Shown here: piece by piece, positions 5,144 to 7,111 of the stretch
How the letters are laid out: the number at the start of each line of letters is the position of its first letter
Numbering within the stretch: position 1 is the stretch's first letter
Source of the DNA: Desulfocicer vacuolatum DSM 3385
Lineage (GTDB): Bacteria > Desulfobacterota > Desulfobacteria > Desulfobacterales > SURF-7
Reading direction: 5' to 3'
Length of the DNA: 7,111 bases
NCBI GenBank assembly: GCA_945870015.1
Contig: CAMBQS010000171.1
Location: 1 to 7,111 of the forward strand
The notes under the pieces: generated by a model
What the model saw: the letters and a program-made list of their open reading frames with translations, nothing else
Told to the model about the DNA's origin: nothing
The model's database searches: none
Made by a program: the position numbers and the translations under genes

Positions 5144-7111
5144 TTACAGGTTCGCAACACTCGTAATAAAGCAACCGCTTTTACCGCCATCCCCTTCCGC
5201 AGAACTGACTGTGCTTGGGGTCTCCCCGGTTGTTCCGCTTTCGGCAAATGCACTTCGGACACCCAGCCCGATCATGATCTCGTCTTTATGATCAGCATTT
5301 GTATCACCAGTTGCCGGAAGACTCTCCCCATTCCCACTGTTATACTCATCCCATTCGATTTCAGACCAGGTCAGATGGGAATAGTCACTGTCCAATATTG
5401 GGAAAACGCCTCCGGGAATCTGCGGATCATCCAGATTGGATGCCAACCCGACAATGATTTCATCCTTTCCATCCCCATCAACATCACCAGAAACCGGACG
5501 GGTTTCTCCGACAGTCTTGTTATATACATCCCAATCAATCGTGATCCAATCCTTATGAGAGGCCACGCCATCTTTGAACTGGAAAACCTCCATCCTTCCT
5601 TCTCCATTCTTTCCAAGCCCAACCACAATCAGGTTGTCACCTTCTCCATTCAGGTTGGCACAACTGGGATAGGTTTCACCATTAAGACGATTATAGTCCG
5701 GCCAGTCCACCTCTCCCCATGCCAGACTGGAAAAATCATCGTCTAATATCTGGAAAAGCCCTGCAGGCATTTCCGGATCTGACTGATTGGAACCAAGACC
5801 GATAACAACCTCATCCTTACCGTCCTGATCAATATCTCCGCAGACCGGCCGGGTCTTTCCAAGGTGCTGATTGTAATCCGGCCAATCAACCTGAACCCAA
5901 TCTTTATGATGAAGAACGCCTGAACGATAATTGAACACTTCCACTTTTCCCTGACCGCCTTCTCCCAGCCCCATAAAAATTTCATCTATCCCGTCACCGT
6001 CTATATCACCACAGGCTGGGAAGCTCTCTCCATTTAACGAATTATAGTCATCCCACTTGATCTGCCCCCATACCAGAGGAGTATAGTCATCGTTCAAAAC
6101 CTGGAACATCCCCCCCGGAATTGCCGGATCATGATCCGAGCCCAGGCCGATGATGATTTCATCTTTGCCATCCCCATCAATATCTCCCATGGCAACCCTT
6201 GACTCTCCGTTGGCCGCCATATATTCGTTCCACATGATCTCTATCCATTTCTGATGTTCATACTGATTGTTAAACACTTCAACGGCTGGATGCAGATCAC
6301 GATCTTCTGTTGTGGTTTTTTCTACGGATGGTGAGATATTCTCTCCGGTAATCGTCTGTGTAGCTTTAGACAACGATTCGGACATCCCGGAAACAGCTCC
6401 GATCATCATACTGGATTTTGCATCCTCCTCGCCTGCCGGGCCTGTGGATTCCTGTTTCTCATTTTCTATCGCTGCGATCTCCTGAGCAAACGTTTCTGCG
6501 TCAAAAAACACCTCATTTGAATTCTGACTTTCAACATCAGACCCGGAATACGCCCGTACAACAAAAAAATAATCCTGATACTCGTCAAGGGTCAGCGCTG
6601 TTGAGCATCGATCCGGTGAGCACCCGGATGACGGCACCGTGGCAACGGGACTGCTGTAATTATACTTTCCATCGGATGTTCTCCGATAAATCCGATATCC
6701 TTCAACAACATCTTTATTCGGCGTCCATGAAAGAGAGATTTCAGATGGCAGTGTACTTTTGATTCCACGATAAAGGGTTTCATTGGAATCCAGGCTCTCC
6801 ACGCCATTCTCCAGATAGGCCCGAACAACAAAATAAACTTCCGAATTATCCGGAACCTTGACCGATACGAAACAACCCCCTGAATTACATTCAGCGGCTG
6901 AAATCGTCATAAAAGGATTTTTATAATCATATGTTTCTTCCGGAAAACGGCTGAACAGTTTAAATCCATCCACAGCATCCTGGTTCTGCGCCCAGGACAA
7001 CGAGATCTCTTTTGCCGACGAACCTGTCGAACCAACCATCAGCAGCACGAAAACGAAAAAAAGTTGGCAACAGTAATAAAAAATTGGATTTCCAGGTTGA
7101 TCCCATTTTAC
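5144..7111 (-). CDS. Secreted FN3 / FG-GAP repeat protein with C-terminal GCFI tail, 5' end unresolved
   Basis: The frame is open from the right edge of the window to TAA at 5144. The first in-frame start codon inside is GTG at 7048, which lacks a ribosome binding site and cuts through a hydrophobic signal-like stretch; residue numbers here count from it (634 residues). Two fibronectin type III-like domains (about 13-95 and 102-184) each begin with I-S-L-S-W, contain a Cys-x4-Cys pair (54/59 and 143/148), and end with Y/F-F-V-V-R-A-Y followed by S-N-E. A Glu/Ser/Thr-rich linker (185-255) leads to six FG-GAP/VCBS-like repeats (257-604), several with intact D-x-D-G-D-G-x-D-E calcium loops at 289, 348 and 522. 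The C-terminus ends in a Gly/Ser-rich stretch and G-C-F-I-T-S (625-630). Such proteins usually act outside the cytoplasm in binding or adhesion; the specific role is unknown. Confidence 0.8.
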   Translation of the reverse strand, partial: VKWDQPGNPIFYYCCQLFFVFVLLMVGSTGSSAKEISLSWAQNQDAVDGFKLFSRFPEETYDYKNPFMTISAAECNSGGCFVSVKVPDNSEVYFVVRAYLENGVESLDSNETLYRGIKSTLPSEISLSWTPNKDVVEGYRIYRRTSDGKYNYSSPVATVPSSGCSPDRCSTALTLDEYQDYFFVVRAYSGSDVESQNSNEVFFDAETFAQEIAAIENEKQESTGPAGEEDAKSSMMIGAVSGMSESLSKATQTITGENISPSVEKTTTEDRDLHPAVEVFNNQYEHQKWIEIMWNEYMAANGESRVAMGDIDGDGKDEIIIGLGSDHDPAIPGGMFQVLNDDYTPLVWGQIKWDDYNSLNGESFPACGDIDGDGIDEIFMGLGEGGQGKVEVFNYRSGVLHHKDWVQVDWPDYNQHLGKTRPVCGDIDQDGKDEVVIGLGSNQSDPEMPAGLFQILDDDFSSLAWGEVDWPDYNRLNGETYPSCANLNGEGDNLIVVGLGKNGEGRMEVFQFKDGVASHKDWITIDWDVYNKTVGETRPVSGDVDGDGKDEIIVGLASNLDDPQIPGGVFPILDSDYSHLTWSEIEWDEYNSGNGESLPATGDTNADHKDEIMIGLGVRSAFAESGTTGETPSTVSSAEGDGGKSGCFITSVANL
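5237..6280 (-). repeat. Six FG-GAP/VCBS-like repeats in three A-B pairs
   Basis: Unit borders on the - strand are approximately 6280-6089 (A1), 6088-5918 (B1), 5917-5738 (A2), 5737-5567 (B2), 5566-5387 (A3) and 5386-5237 (B3). Every unit has a W-x-x-Y-N-like segment, then G-E-S/T-x-P, then the calcium loop and G-L-G. A units start with H-K-D-W or similar and end with D-P-x-I-P-G-G-x-F; B units end with G-x-M/V-E-V-F. The pair period is about 117 residues (351 bp), pointing to duplication of a two-repeat block. The loop is degenerate in B2 (N-L-N-G-E-G-D) and B3 (D-T-N-A-D-H). Confidence 0.8.

Noticed and set aside
5013..5291. 92-codon + strand reading frame over the end of the FG-GAP gene
   Set aside because: More than half of it is antisense to the repeat protein gene, and it has no ribosome binding site or recognisable domain.

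Overview
The window carries five protein-coding genes and their control regions. From left to right these are the start of a ferritin-like (rubrerythrin-type) gene (- strand), a large multi-pass membrane protein that looks like a GT-C glycosyltransferase (+), a compact operon on the - strand reading gntR > trpB > trpA, and a long secreted repeat protein (-) with two fibronectin type III-like domains and six FG-GAP/VCBS-like repeats. No RNA gene, insertion sequence or CRISPR array was seen. The mix of a rubrerythrin-type protein, a secreted FN3/FG-GAP protein with a C-terminal Gly-Cys-Phe-Ile tail, and moderate GC suggests an anaerobic Gram-negative bacterium, perhaps a sulfate-reducer-like Desulfobacterota member. 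That placement is inference and weak.

Left part (1-2183): the ferritin-like gene runs off the window. It has a very good sigma70-type promoter (TTGACA, 17 bp, CATAAT) whose -35 box lies in a perfect 8-bp inverted repeat. The membrane protein is transcribed divergently from it. It has the RGDED acidic motif in its first outer loop and a soluble C-terminal part. Its last 16 codons lie antisense to the end of trpA, so the two genes converge with a 49-bp overlap.

Middle part (2135-4972): gntR, trpB and trpA are packed with a 1-nt gap and an 8-nt overlap, and the ribosome binding sites of trpB and trpA lie inside the preceding gene. No other tryptophan-pathway gene is present. A GntR/HutC-type regulator with a UTRA ligand domain is an unusual partner for tryptophan synthase. 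Upstream of gntR, a 26-bp near-perfect palindrome covers the -35 box of the probable operon promoter, with further half-site-like copies downstream. This suggests an autoregulated, ligand-responsive tryptophan synthase module. TrpB keeps its catalytic residues but differs at several otherwise conserved positions, so this may be a specialised or salvage enzyme rather than the housekeeping one.

Right part (5144-7111): the secreted protein has two FN3-like domains, each with a Cys-x4-Cys pair, a low-complexity linker, and six repeats in an alternating A-B-A-B-A-B order. It ends in a short Gly-Cys-Phe-Ile tail. Its reading frame is open to the window edge without a usable ATG. An ATG close to the edge in another frame would give a good signal peptide if one T of a T-run were removed, so the true start is unresolved.
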